Positions 15,762 to 24,615 of a DNA stretch of 46,108 bases are shown here, one piece after another. The position numbers and the translations under genes were made by a program. The notes below the pieces were generated by a model. That model ran no database searches and was not told the origin of the DNA. It saw only the letters and a program-made list of their open reading frames with translations. Numbering within the stretch: the stretch's first letter is position 1; each line of letters begins with the position of its first letter. The stretch comes from Tannerella sp. (lineage in GTDB: Bacteria; Bacteroidota; Bacteroidia; Bacteroidales; Tannerellaceae), in NCBI RefSeq assembly GCF_030528505.1, contig NZ_JAUMYS010000017.1:1-46108 (forward strand). Reading direction: 5' to 3'.

Positions 15762-18070
15762 TCGACCGGAGCACGAAAAAAACGTTATTTCGCAAAAGGG
15801 CTATCCGATACGGGATAGCTCTTTTGCTTGTTTGCTATTTCTTCTGTCTTCCCCGTACCTTGTTTCATACTCCTTATGCCACGGTGGTGACCGATCGCCA
15901 TGGCGAGCTGCTGGGTGCGCGGATCGCGGCCGACGGACAATGGCGTTTTCCGGTAAACGATACGGTGCCGGAGAAGTTCGCGAAGTGCCTGATCGCTTTT
16001 GAAGATCGTTATTATTACCGACACTGGGGCGTTAATCCGCTGGCGACGGGGAGAGCGCTGTTGCAGAACCTCAAGGCCCGCCGGGTGGTGAGTGGGGGCA
16101 GTACGCTGACGATGCAGACGATTCGCCTCTCGCGCGGAGAACGGAGAACGATCGGAGAAAAGTTGATCGAGATGATACTGGCTACGCGTCTCGAATGTCG
16201 ATATTCGAAAGCGAAAATCCTTGCTCTTTATGCTTCGCATGCCCCTTTCGGGGGAAATGTCGTGGGACTTGATGCCGCATCTTGGCGTTATTTCGGCCAT
16301 TCGTCCGCTCATCTCTCCTGGGCTGAGGCAGCGACGTTGGCCGTGCTGCCTAATGCTCCTTCGATGATTCATTTGGCCAAAAACCGTCCGGCATTGATCA
16401 AAAAGCGAAACAAACTCTTGGAGCAGCTTTATCGCCAGGGCGTCATCGACGAAATCGACTATGAGCTGGCCTTGAGCGAAGCGCTTCCGCCGGAACCGTT
16501 GCCGTTGCCGCAAATTGCGCCGCATCTCGTAACGTATGTTTATGGAAGCCGTCAAGGACAGCAGGTGACTTCGACGATCGACAAAGGGTTGCAACTGCAG
16601 CTTGAAAGGCTATTGGCTCGTTGGCATGCCGAGTTCGTCCGGCACGATATCCGCAACATGGCCGCGATGGTGATCGATGTGCGGACTAATCGGGTGCTGG
16701 CTTATTGCGGCAATGTTCATTTTCAAGACACGAAGTCCGGCAATCAGGTCGATGTGATCCGCGCACCGCGCAGTACAGGCAGCATCCTCAAGCCTTTGCT
16801 TTACTATGCGGCTTTGCAGGATGGAGAGATTCTCCCGCATACGTTGCTACCCGATGTGCCGATGAATGTAAACGGATTTGCTCCGCAGAATTTTAACATG
16901 CAGTTCGACGGGGCTGTACCGGCGTCCGAAGTCATTGCCCGGTCGTTGAATATCCCTTCCGTGCTGCTGCTGCGTCGCTATGGCGTGCCCAAGTTCTACG
17001 ATTTCCTGAAAAAAGCAGGGTTGACGACTTTGACCCGCCCGTCGTCGCATTACGGTCTTTCGCTTATTCTGGGCGGTGCCGAAGCCACGCTTTGGGATGT
17101 CACTACGGTCTATGCCGATATGGCACGGGCGCTGCAAGGGAAGGAACGCACAGTGTGCCGCATATTGGACGACGAAGCCGCCTTGTCTCTGCCCGAAGTC
17201 TTTCAACCCGGAGCCGTATGGCAGACGTTCGATGCCATCAAGGAGGTGAACCGCCCCGAAGATATCGACTGGCGGACGATCCCCTCAATACAGCCTATCG
17301 CCTGGAAGACGGGGACGAGTTATGGCTTTCGCGATGCGTGGGCCGTGGGGGTGACGCCCCGCTATGCCGTGGGCGTATGGGTGGGCAATGCTTCGGGCGA
17401 GGGTAGGCCCGAACTGGTTGGAGCGCGTACGGCCGGGCCGGTGATGTTCGATATTTTCAATATTTTGCCTTCGTCCGAATGGTTCGCTCGTCCCGAAGGC
17501 GTATTGGTGGAGGCCGAAGTGTGCCGCCGGTCGGGACATTTGAAAGGTCGTTTTTGTGACGAAACGGAAACGGTTGTGATTTGTCCGAACGGACAGAGAA
17601 CCGTGGCGTGTCCTTACCATATCCGTGTAAATCTGAGTGCCGACAGACGTTATCGCGTCTATGAGCATTGTCTGAACAACGGAACGACGATTCCGGAGAA
17701 CTGGTTTGTTTTGCCGCCTGCGTGGGAATGGTATTACAGGCGTCGTCATCCCGAATATAAGCCGCTCCCGCCTTTTCTGGCCGGATGCGGAGGTGATTCC
17801 GAGCAGCCGATGCAGTTTATCTATCCGCAAAATTATTATACCCGTGTGACGTTGCCCAAGCAGCTCGACGGAACCCGGGGAGTCCTCACGTTCGAATTGG
17901 CGCACAGTAACAGCGAAGCGACCGTTTTCTGGCATCTGGACGGCGAATACCTCACGGCCACTCGCGATTTCCATAAAATCTCCGTCTCTCCTCAGCCCGG
18001 ACAACATACGATGACTGTCGTCGATGAGCAGGGACACACCCTCTCCGCAAGCATTTGGGTTGAAGGGTAA
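15758..18070 (+). CDS. pbpC: penicillin-binding protein 1C (glycosyltransferase/transpeptidase)
   Basis: A bifunctional peptidoglycan synthase of 770 residues anchored by one N-terminal membrane helix (about residues 16-32). The GT51 glycosyltransferase domain has its catalytic Glu at 82 in EDRYYYRHWG and the GGSTLTMQ segment. The transpeptidase has S342-I-L-K345, S396-L-N398 and K517-T-G-T520. The C-terminal BiPBP_C Ig-like domain starts near 690. ATG at 15758 overlaps the macroglobulin TGA, which decides the start over an upstream in-frame Met. The pairing with alpha-2-macroglobulin matches E. coli pbpC-yfhM, with the gene order reversed. Confidence 0.95.
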   Translation: MIDRSTKKTLFRKRAIRYGIALLLVCYFFCLPRTLFHTPYATVVTDRHGELLGARIAADGQWRFPVNDTVPEKFAKCLIAFEDRYYYRHWGVNPLATGRALLQNLKARRVVSGGSTLTMQTIRLSRGERRTIGEKLIEMILATRLECRYSKAKILALYASHAPFGGNVVGLDAASWRYFGHSSAHLSWAEAATLAVLPNAPSMIHLAKNRPALIKKRNKLLEQLYRQGVIDEIDYELALSEALPPEPLPLPQIAPHLVTYVYGSRQGQQVTSTIDKGLQLQLERLLARWHAEFVRHDIRNMAAMVIDVRTNRVLAYCGNVHFQDTKSGNQVDVIRAPRSTGSILKPLLYYAALQDGEILPHTLLPDVPMNVNGFAPQNFNMQFDGAVPASEVIARSLNIPSVLLLRRYGVPKFYDFLKKAGLTTLTRPSSHYGLSLILGGAEATLWDVTTVYADMARALQGKERTVCRILDDEAALSLPEVFQPGAVWQTFDAIKEVNRPEDIDWRTIPSIQPIAWKTGTSYGFRDAWAVGVTPRYAVGVWVGNASGEGRPELVGARTAGPVMFDIFNILPSSEWFARPEGVLVEAEVCRRSGHLKGRFCDETETVVICPNGQRTVACPYHIRVNLSADRRYRVYEHCLNNGTTIPENWFVLPPAWEWYYRRRHPEYKPLPPFLAGCGGDSEQPMQFIYPQNYYTRVTLPKQLDGTRGVLTFELAHSNSEATVFWHLDGEYLTATRDFHKISVSPQPGQHTMTVVDEQGHTLSASIWVEG

Positions 18071-18085
18071 GATTTTGTTTTTTAG

Positions 18086-18144
18086 AAGAATAAGGTGTTT
18101 GTCATGATGTGCTTTCTTGTTTCGACATAACCTCCTTCTTTTTT
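18086..18144 (+). terminator. weak candidate terminator after pbpC
   Basis: AAGAA..AGGT (18086-18096) can pair with ACCT..TTCTT (18130-18140), nine pairs with a two-base internal mismatch, followed by T's. The loop is long (33 bases), so support is modest. It lies in the 75-base gap between convergent genes. Confidence 0.3.
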
Positions 18145-18145
18145 G

Positions 18146-20041
18146 CTACTTAACAAATCGAGTGCTGGATGTTTGTCCGGACTGATCGGTTACGACAATA
18201 ATATATATGCCTGCAGGTAGCGATTGTACATTGACTTGATCGGAATGCTTGGGTTTGAGGGATAGCATCATCTGCCCTTGAATGTCGTATACTTGCATAC
18301 GTGAAATTTCGCTCCCGTTATGTATATGTATACATCCCGTCTGTCTATTGTAAAAGGGCTGGATTACTGTTTCGATACGCTGATTACTTGTCGATAGCAC
18401 GTTTACATGTATGTTGTGCGTGATGCATTCTCCGTTCGAATTAAACTGAAGTGTAACGTTTCCTTGCGTATGGCCTGCGCCGTTGCGTAGCGTGAGAACT
18501 AACGAATCGTTACGAACTGCTGCTTCGAAACCTTTTCCTTCAGTGATGTCGACAATCGATTTGACGATGGCAGCCTCCATGTTGTCCGCATCCGTAGCTT
18601 TGTCGCCTAAATAAAGCTTATATTGGGGCAGTTGATCGGTCAGTTCGACGCTCGAAGGCATTTCGGCACTCCATACCGGTGGATGGTTGTCCGGAAATAC
18701 GGGGATGGCCGGAAACCAGTAATTCGTAATCATCGGATATTCGGCTTGCATCTCTCCTTTACTGTTGATGCGTACGAGCATATGTGTCGGATCTTGAAAG
18801 TCGTGATAAAAAAAGGCATAGATATCGTCTGTCACAGGGTGGATGCGGAAACCGGTACCGTACAATCTCCATTTGCCGGGGTAAGCCTGGATGTCGAACA
18901 CTTTGGAAAACGTTTGTTTGTCGATATCGTAGCAAAAAATGTCGTAACCTGTAAACCAACTTCCACGTTCGTCCTGTCCTTTCCAGTAGAGTTTATTCTC
19001 GCGTGTACTGGCGCAGAAGCCGTCGGCAGTCCAGGCATACCACGAGTTGGGAATGACGCCAATCTTTTTTTCTTTTAACGGTATAGGTATCGTATCGATT
19101 TTAAACGTATACGGATTGAGCTTCAGCATATAGGAGAGTGCACCTCCGAGCCCGAGCGTGTTTTGGGCCATACTGATCCACAGATTGCCATCCTTCGAAC
19201 GTACGATGGATCCGAAGCCTCGCTGTACGTCTTTCGTTTTTCCTTTGACCGTCTCTTTCTCTATGGGTGCCTGTATCACCCGTACGATTTGATCCGTTTT
19301 CGTATCGATCACAAGAAGACCGTTTTGCTGATGGACGGCAAATACAAAATTATTGGCACGTACCATCGTTCCGATTTGGGCATAGTAGAGCTGTCCGTAT
19401 CCGGAAGAGTGTGGGTTGCCTGAGCCCGCGATCTGCTTGCCGATAGTCATCGATCTGGTGTCGTATATCCATATTCCGTTGCTTGTACCGATGTATCCCT
19501 TGTGCTCGTCGACGGGCAGATATGAACGGCCATCGGCGATTGAAACGAGCGAATCGCGTCCGTCTTTCGTTTTGACAGTTTGTGTAGCGATAAATTCGAA
19601 TTCCTTGATCACCTTCATTGTTTTTGCGTCGCATACGGCAAAGCGGCTGCCTTTCACTTTGGCACCGGGGTCTTGCTGTTGCTTGGATACGAGATAAAAC
19701 TTGCCTCCGTAAATCGTTCCGAACTGTGTTGTACATCCGAGTTCATGACTTTTGTTCTCTTTCTGGAATACGCGGTAGATCCATTCCCCTTTATCGGTAA
19801 GGAAGTTGACGGTGCTGTTCTGATGACCGTACCAGTCTTCGTTGACAATAAACACGCCTTGCGTATACGTATTTTCTTCCGTACTTTTCTTTTCGTGACT
19901 GCGGATCGATGGTGCTTCAGGCAGAGAGAGTGTCTGGACAGGTATGCCGGCTGCTCTCCAACTCGTGTTTCCGTAAGGCTGTGCTACGCCAAAGACCGAT
20001 ACGGAAACGAAACATAACATAGTAAGCATTTGTTGAGTCAT
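18146..20041 (-). CDS. T9SS-secreted beta-propeller protein of the B12 operon
   Basis: A 631-residue protein with a Sec signal peptide (MTQQMLTMLCFVSVSVFGVAQ) and a DUF5074/YncE-like beta-propeller related to BtuG (about 55-455; TQGVFIVNEDW, YLPVDEHKGYIGTSNGIWIYD, NSWYAWTADGFCAS). A cadherin-like module follows (DKATDADNMEAAIVKS..., about 490-555). The last 75 residues, ending LPAGIYIIVVTDQSGQTSSTRFVK, are a T9SS type A sorting domain. ATG at 20041 was chosen because a signal peptide starts there and the gene then begins 5 bases after the previous stop; the upstream in-frame extension is coding for the preceding gene in another frame. It is the last gene of the cobalamin-riboswitch operon. 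B12 or another corrinoid is the likely ligand, by analogy only. Confidence 0.85.
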   Translation of the reverse strand: MTQQMLTMLCFVSVSVFGVAQPYGNTSWRAAGIPVQTLSLPEAPSIRSHEKKSTEENTYTQGVFIVNEDWYGHQNSTVNFLTDKGEWIYRVFQKENKSHELGCTTQFGTIYGGKFYLVSKQQQDPGAKVKGSRFAVCDAKTMKVIKEFEFIATQTVKTKDGRDSLVSIADGRSYLPVDEHKGYIGTSNGIWIYDTRSMTIGKQIAGSGNPHSSGYGQLYYAQIGTMVRANNFVFAVHQQNGLLVIDTKTDQIVRVIQAPIEKETVKGKTKDVQRGFGSIVRSKDGNLWISMAQNTLGLGGALSYMLKLNPYTFKIDTIPIPLKEKKIGVIPNSWYAWTADGFCASTRENKLYWKGQDERGSWFTGYDIFCYDIDKQTFSKVFDIQAYPGKWRLYGTGFRIHPVTDDIYAFFYHDFQDPTHMLVRINSKGEMQAEYPMITNYWFPAIPVFPDNHPPVWSAEMPSSVELTDQLPQYKLYLGDKATDADNMEAAIVKSIVDITEGKGFEAAVRNDSLVLTLRNGAGHTQGNVTLQFNSNGECITHNIHVNVLSTSNQRIETVIQPFYNRQTGCIHIHNGSEISRMQVYDIQGQMMLSLKPKHSDQVNVQSLPAGIYIIVVTDQSGQTSSTRFVK

Positions 20042-20046
20042 AATTG

Positions 20047-21369
20047 TTATTTTTGAATGGTAAAATGAGTACGTCGTGCGATCGCATTCCGATATTGTTC
20101 CTGTATCTCGACTTCCAATGGAGTTGGGAGAGATGTGGTCGGGATATGCAGGTCTTGAGCGCGGATTATTTCGGTAGATGTTTCGCCGATCCATCCGCAA
20201 TATTGATTGACGGCGGTATACACCTTGACAAAGTCGATGCCCGGCAGGTAAACCGGGCGTCCCTTGTCGTCCACGGCCCAGTCGATATCGAAAGCGTTCA
20301 GATTTTTATACTCGTTGGGATGATTGTCTACATATCCCCACGGATAAGAATACAATACATAATACGTGCCGATACCGCTCTCATCTGTTGCATTGTTTCT
20401 TAATCTTGTCCCGCGAAACCGAAGGGTCTCTTCTGGAATCCATTCCGGGTAATAGTTTTGCGTATGATAGATATTCTTCGATACGTAGCCGGACTGTCCG
20501 CGGTTGTCTTTCCAGAGGATATAAGTCACATCTGAGAGCTGCTGGCTCATATCGGGTTGCGGTTGCTTGTTGGCTGCCGGTCGGTGATATACGATCTCAT
20601 ACTGTTTGAGTGTTTCGGGATTTGCGTATTCGCTGCCGGCCAGCTCGTACCATGGGTCGTCAGGGATACCGTTCTGGTTTGCATCGAATGCTACTTCGAC
20701 AATACCCGGTTCGCAACTGCCCCCTTTTCGTTCTTTATAGGAAGGCAGGTCGGAGTAAAAAGCATTGGCCAGAATCATTAGGTCTTTCTTTCCTTTGATG
20801 TTCAGGATTGTATGATCGAATCCGAAGACAATATATCCGCCGTAAGCTCCGAGTGTGACCATGACATCGTTTGTGCCCGAAAGATTTTCTTCGGCTTTTT
20901 TGCGCATGTCTTCTTCCGTATCGCCTTTGCGGTATTCAGGCATCGTGTTGACAAACTGTCCGGGTGCCGGCCGGTATTCATAGACCTTTGATATATATGG
21001 GCTGTACTCGATTTGCTCGTGTACGACAATGCAAGTAAACTCGTGTCTGTACGGCGTATGACGATCGATGATTTCAAAAGACAAACGATAACTCCCGGTA
21101 TCTTTGGCGAGAAAAGTGTATTCTTTTCCGACCGATAGGATGGTATCCGTGCCGTCTGCCCTGTGCATACTCCAGCGGTAAGCTTCTCCCGTAAAGGCCG
21201 GACGGAATACACGTGCTTTCATGCGTGGGATGTAGTAGATATCATCTATCCCGAGGCTAACCATAGGGGGGACGTCGCTCTGGCAGCTTGTCAGAAGGTT
21301 AATAAATACAATCGCCGACACAAGGTATACCGGACGTATTTGATCGATGAGTAAACCAATTTTATTCAT
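20047..21369 (-). CDS. lipoprotein with PKD-like N-terminal domain, B12-operon associated
   Basis: The 440-residue protein has a lipoprotein signal (FINLLTSC; Cys 29). A PKD-like beta domain spans about 45-120 (EAYRWSMHRADGTDTILSVG, TGSYRLSFEIID). The larger C-terminal part (GAYGGYIVFGFDHTI, VEVAFDANQNGIPDDPWYELAGSEY, YYVLYSYPWGYVDNHPNEY) resembles a conserved cell-surface protein often found beside BtuB/BtuG genes in Bacteroidota. That part may bind ligand or calcium (DANQNGIPDD resembles a Ca2+ loop). It lies between btuG (9-base gap) and the T9SS propeller gene (5-base gap). A role as an extra corrinoid-binding surface protein of BtuH type is possible but not shown by the sequence. Confidence 0.78.
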   Translation of the reverse strand: MNKIGLLIDQIRPVYLVSAIVFINLLTSCQSDVPPMVSLGIDDIYYIPRMKARVFRPAFTGEAYRWSMHRADGTDTILSVGKEYTFLAKDTGSYRLSFEIIDRHTPYRHEFTCIVVHEQIEYSPYISKVYEYRPAPGQFVNTMPEYRKGDTEEDMRKKAEENLSGTNDVMVTLGAYGGYIVFGFDHTILNIKGKKDLMILANAFYSDLPSYKERKGGSCEPGIVEVAFDANQNGIPDDPWYELAGSEYANPETLKQYEIVYHRPAANKQPQPDMSQQLSDVTYILWKDNRGQSGYVSKNIYHTQNYYPEWIPEETLRFRGTRLRNNATDESGIGTYYVLYSYPWGYVDNHPNEYKNLNAFDIDWAVDDKGRPVYLPGIDFVKVYTAVNQYCGWIGETSTEIIRAQDLHIPTTSLPTPLEVEIQEQYRNAIARRTHFTIQK

Positions 21370-21378
21370 ACGTTTGTG

Positions 21379-22542
21379 TTACAGGTTGTTTAAAAAGACC
21401 ATATGTGCGGGGATATCTCCTGTGCGCACGCCCCATTTGCGTCGTCCGTGTTTATTGTAACAATAGAGCATGCCGCTGGAGACATAGTTCTTGGCATCAG
21501 TTACATAAATATCTCCTGTTACGGGATGGATCGTGATGCCATAGGGAATGCGGATATCTTTTTCCGTTCCGTCGGTGATAAAATTCTGGCTGATTATTCG
21601 CTTTGTCTTTACATGAATGATACCATACGAAATCTGATTTTGTTGTGTGTGTATGTTCCATTCGGTAGCGTAATAGAAGAGGGAATCTCCTTGTATGCAT
21701 AAGTTTGAGCATGGGATATCTAATGTGTCGGTGACGATCATTTCATTGTATCCGATACGTTTTTCGAGCACATAAAGATTCGAACGTTGCCGGTCGTAAT
21801 CTCCGCGCGATGTTACCCACAATTTTCCGTAGCGGTCTTTCCGGATGCGGTGCAGATTGATGCCAACGGGAATTTTCCGAACTTGTTTGAACCGTTCGAT
21901 CTCGATTACTGATATAGTATGATCGTAATTCGGCGCACGATATCCACCGGAATTGGCTACGTAAAGATATTCTCCAAGTACTTCTAACTCGTCGGGCTGA
22001 TAGCCGACAGTCACTTTGGCGTTTACTTTCAGCGAAGTTGTATCGATGCGGTAGACAGCTCCTAAAGGAGCTTTAGGATCAATCTGTACGGGCCCTACAT
22101 AGGACGATACGTATGCATGACCACGGTAGAAGCGAATGTATCGGCAGTTGGGAATATTGATTTGTGTAATACGTATACCACTCACTGCATCAAGTACTTC
22201 GACTTTATGTGAGCAGTTCACCACAATATATAGTTTGCTTCCGTAAATCTGGATATCGTTCCCCACATCTCCCAATTCTTTGACGACGCTGGGATTGCGT
22301 TCGGAGTACAGATTGCGGATATAATACCCATTTCGGAAATCGAGATAGTCGAGCGTACATTTGTTACTTCCCATATTTCCTTCGTTGACAAGATACATGC
22401 CGGTCGGTCTGGCATTCGGCCGGATTCCGTCCGAGATCAACTCATATTCCGAGGGTACTACAATCTCGATCTTGCGGCACGACACGATCAGGGTCAGTGT
22501 TGCAACGAACAGAGGAATCAGGTATGGAGAATATCGTTTCAT
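21379..22542 (-). CDS. btuG: surface cobalamin-binding beta-propeller lipoprotein BtuG
   Basis: BtuG is a surface lipoprotein that binds B12 very tightly and lids the BtuB transporter in gut Bacteroides. The 387-residue protein has a lipobox (LTLIVSC; Cys 22) and then a seven-bladed YncE/DUF5074-type propeller: MYLVNEGNMGSNKCTLDYLD, DVGNDIQIYGSKLYIVVN, VGYQPDELEVLGEYLYVANSGG, HPVTGDIYVTDAKNY. The ATG overlaps the end of the btuB gene by 4 bases, matching the btuB-btuG pairing seen in Bacteroides. Binding strength in this strain is inferred, not seen. Confidence 0.88.
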   Translation of the reverse strand: MKRYSPYLIPLFVATLTLIVSCRKIEIVVPSEYELISDGIRPNARPTGMYLVNEGNMGSNKCTLDYLDFRNGYYIRNLYSERNPSVVKELGDVGNDIQIYGSKLYIVVNCSHKVEVLDAVSGIRITQINIPNCRYIRFYRGHAYVSSYVGPVQIDPKAPLGAVYRIDTTSLKVNAKVTVGYQPDELEVLGEYLYVANSGGYRAPNYDHTISVIEIERFKQVRKIPVGINLHRIRKDRYGKLWVTSRGDYDRQRSNLYVLEKRIGYNEMIVTDTLDIPCSNLCIQGDSLFYYATEWNIHTQQNQISYGIIHVKTKRIISQNFITDGTEKDIRIPYGITIHPVTGDIYVTDAKNYVSSGMLYCYNKHGRRKWGVRTGDIPAHMVFLNNL

Positions 22543-24548
22543 AATTCAACTGTCAGGGATATTCTGTAATTACGTTTGGGCATCGGATAATTCAGAATTA
22601 CATCATAATCCTGACTCAACAAGTTGTTCACTTCCAGAGCTGCTTTCCATTCTCCAAATTTTGTTTTGAATGATTTTGCAATGGATACGTCGCTCGTATA
22701 CCACGGTTGAGTATAATTGTATCGGATGTTTTCTTGCTGATTATAGCGTTCTCCTACATAGATAAAGCTATAGTTCAGGTTCCATCCGTTATAGGCTGCT
22801 TGTAAGATGGCCGATCCGCTATGCCGGGGGATATATGGAATCTGATGTCCGTAATACGTATCTGAAGGGTCGGTGAAGTCTTGTGCTTTTTGCCAGGTGT
22901 ATTGTATTTTGGCGGTGATATCCCATTGGCGTAAAGGGCTGACGGTCGTTTCTACCTGCATGTCGATACCTTCTATCTTTACATTTCCCAGATTCAGCAT
23001 GGTCCAGCGGAACTGCTGGCCTTTAGGGTAGGCAATAATTTTATCTTTCACCTGATTGTAGTAGCCGTCTGTCTGAATACGGAAATTCCGGACGAAGGTA
23101 TTTTTCCAATCCTTGCCATACATCAGGCCGATGTTATATTGTGTAACGTATTCGGGGTTCAGTTTCGAATTACCCATATCGGCGTAATACAGGTCGTTGA
23201 AGGTTGGCATCCTGAAGATTCGCTTGTAGAACGCGCGTATGTTCAGACCGTGTTTTTCTAACGGTTGGTATGACATGAAAATAGCCGGAGTCACTATCCG
23301 GCGCGAAGGAGGTATGGGACCTGTGCGAACATGATCTTTTACCCATGTGCCCAGCAGGCTGGCCTGAACTTTTATTTTACGAATATGGAGTGCCGTAGCA
23401 GCAGAAAGAAGATGCGTGAAACGTTCGGGATAGACGAAGCCGTACATCTCTGCATGCATCTTATTCCATTGTATATCGTAGGCAAGGGACGCTTCCCAGT
23501 GTTTACTCAGGCTGTACAGATAGGCGGAAGAGAAATACAGCTCCCGTTGCTTGTAAAGATTGTCAACATGAATCAGTTTGTCGTCATTATTCACATAGTG
23601 TGTACGGTAAAAGGCGTATTTGGTGTTGATACGCATTTTGAATCGGGATGAAAACTCGTTTACGAATGAGCCTTGCAGAAACGAGTTGGTATCCCATACG
23701 CGCTCGCCTCGTCGCCACACATTGTTTACAATGGCTCCAGGAATACCTCGTTCCGAGTTATAATTGTACAGCTTGACATTCCATGTACCATCATTGATCG
23801 TACCATACAAGCCTGCTTCCATGCGGGTGGCATTGATATCTCCGTTTTCCCGCACGGCCGTCGTATCGTAAGCGATGTCTCCGGCCGGATTAATACGCCG
23901 GTATCTGAATGTGTACTTTCCGCTTCCGTTCAACCATTCGGCGCTGAAAGATGCAGACACGCTTCGGGATATCCGGTGTTCAAAGAGGAGTGACGGATTT
24001 ATTACGTCGAAGGAACCGGCTTTTGCCGTTGCGCGGAGATGCGTGTTTTTTCCATCGGCAAAGCGCGGACGTCGCGACCGTAAATACAATGTTCCGGCTG
24101 CTCCGAAATCTTTGGCCGATTGAAAAATCTCACTTTTCTGTCCGTTATATAACGATATTTCGTCCATATTTTCCAATGAATACATTCCCAGATCAACTTG
24201 TCCGTTTTGGGCGTTACTTAGTTCGATCCCGTCGTAAAACACCCCGAGGTGATTTGTTCCCATACTGCGTATGTTAACCGTCTTCAGTCCGCCAACGCCT
24301 CCATAATCTTTTAATTGTATGCCGGAGAAGTAACGCAAAGCGTCTGCAACGGAGTGCCCGTTGAGATTTTCCAACTCTTTGCCCGAGAGGGTCTGAGAAG
24401 GAATAACTTCTTTAAAGGCAGGGGCGGTAACAATGATCTCCTTGAGTTGTTGTACCGAATCCAAGCGGCTTTGTCCCATTGTGTGGGCACAGACGCAGAA
24501 ACATCCCAGAAAACCGCATAGTATTTTTTGACGCAGAGAGGATTTCAT
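22539..24548 (-). CDS. btuB: TonB-dependent outer-membrane cobalamin receptor BtuB
   Basis: The 669-residue receptor has a signal peptide (MKSSLRQKILCGFLGCFCVCAHTMGQ), a TonB-box-like KEIIVTAP, a plug domain (SVADALRYFSGIQLKDYGGVGGLKTVNIRSMGTNH, about 60-160) and a 22-strand barrel ending LTVEL. The lack of a SusC-like N-terminal carboxypeptidase-regulatory domain and the length near 670 fit BtuB-type vitamin or siderophore receptors. ATG at 24548 was chosen because the signal peptide starts there; an upstream in-frame Met would overlap the previous gene. Location behind a cobalamin riboswitch and next to btuG supports cobalamin or cobinamide as substrate. Confidence 0.9.
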   Translation of the reverse strand: MKSSLRQKILCGFLGCFCVCAHTMGQSRLDSVQQLKEIIVTAPAFKEVIPSQTLSGKELENLNGHSVADALRYFSGIQLKDYGGVGGLKTVNIRSMGTNHLGVFYDGIELSNAQNGQVDLGMYSLENMDEISLYNGQKSEIFQSAKDFGAAGTLYLRSRRPRFADGKNTHLRATAKAGSFDVINPSLLFEHRISRSVSASFSAEWLNGSGKYTFRYRRINPAGDIAYDTTAVRENGDINATRMEAGLYGTINDGTWNVKLYNYNSERGIPGAIVNNVWRRGERVWDTNSFLQGSFVNEFSSRFKMRINTKYAFYRTHYVNNDDKLIHVDNLYKQRELYFSSAYLYSLSKHWEASLAYDIQWNKMHAEMYGFVYPERFTHLLSAATALHIRKIKVQASLLGTWVKDHVRTGPIPPSRRIVTPAIFMSYQPLEKHGLNIRAFYKRIFRMPTFNDLYYADMGNSKLNPEYVTQYNIGLMYGKDWKNTFVRNFRIQTDGYYNQVKDKIIAYPKGQQFRWTMLNLGNVKIEGIDMQVETTVSPLRQWDITAKIQYTWQKAQDFTDPSDTYYGHQIPYIPRHSGSAILQAAYNGWNLNYSFIYVGERYNQQENIRYNYTQPWYTSDVSIAKSFKTKFGEWKAALEVNNLLSQDYDVILNYPMPKRNYRISLTVEL

Positions 24549-24615
24549 AATGAAAATGAAGCGGCAGGGCTGCCGGAACACGATGTATCCCGACACAGCC
24601 CTGCTGCTGTGTTGA

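Noticed and set aside
20042..20200. In-frame upstream extension of the T9SS propeller gene
   Set aside because: It would overlap the preceding lipoprotein gene and bury the signal peptide; the ATG at 20041 gives a clean Sec signal.
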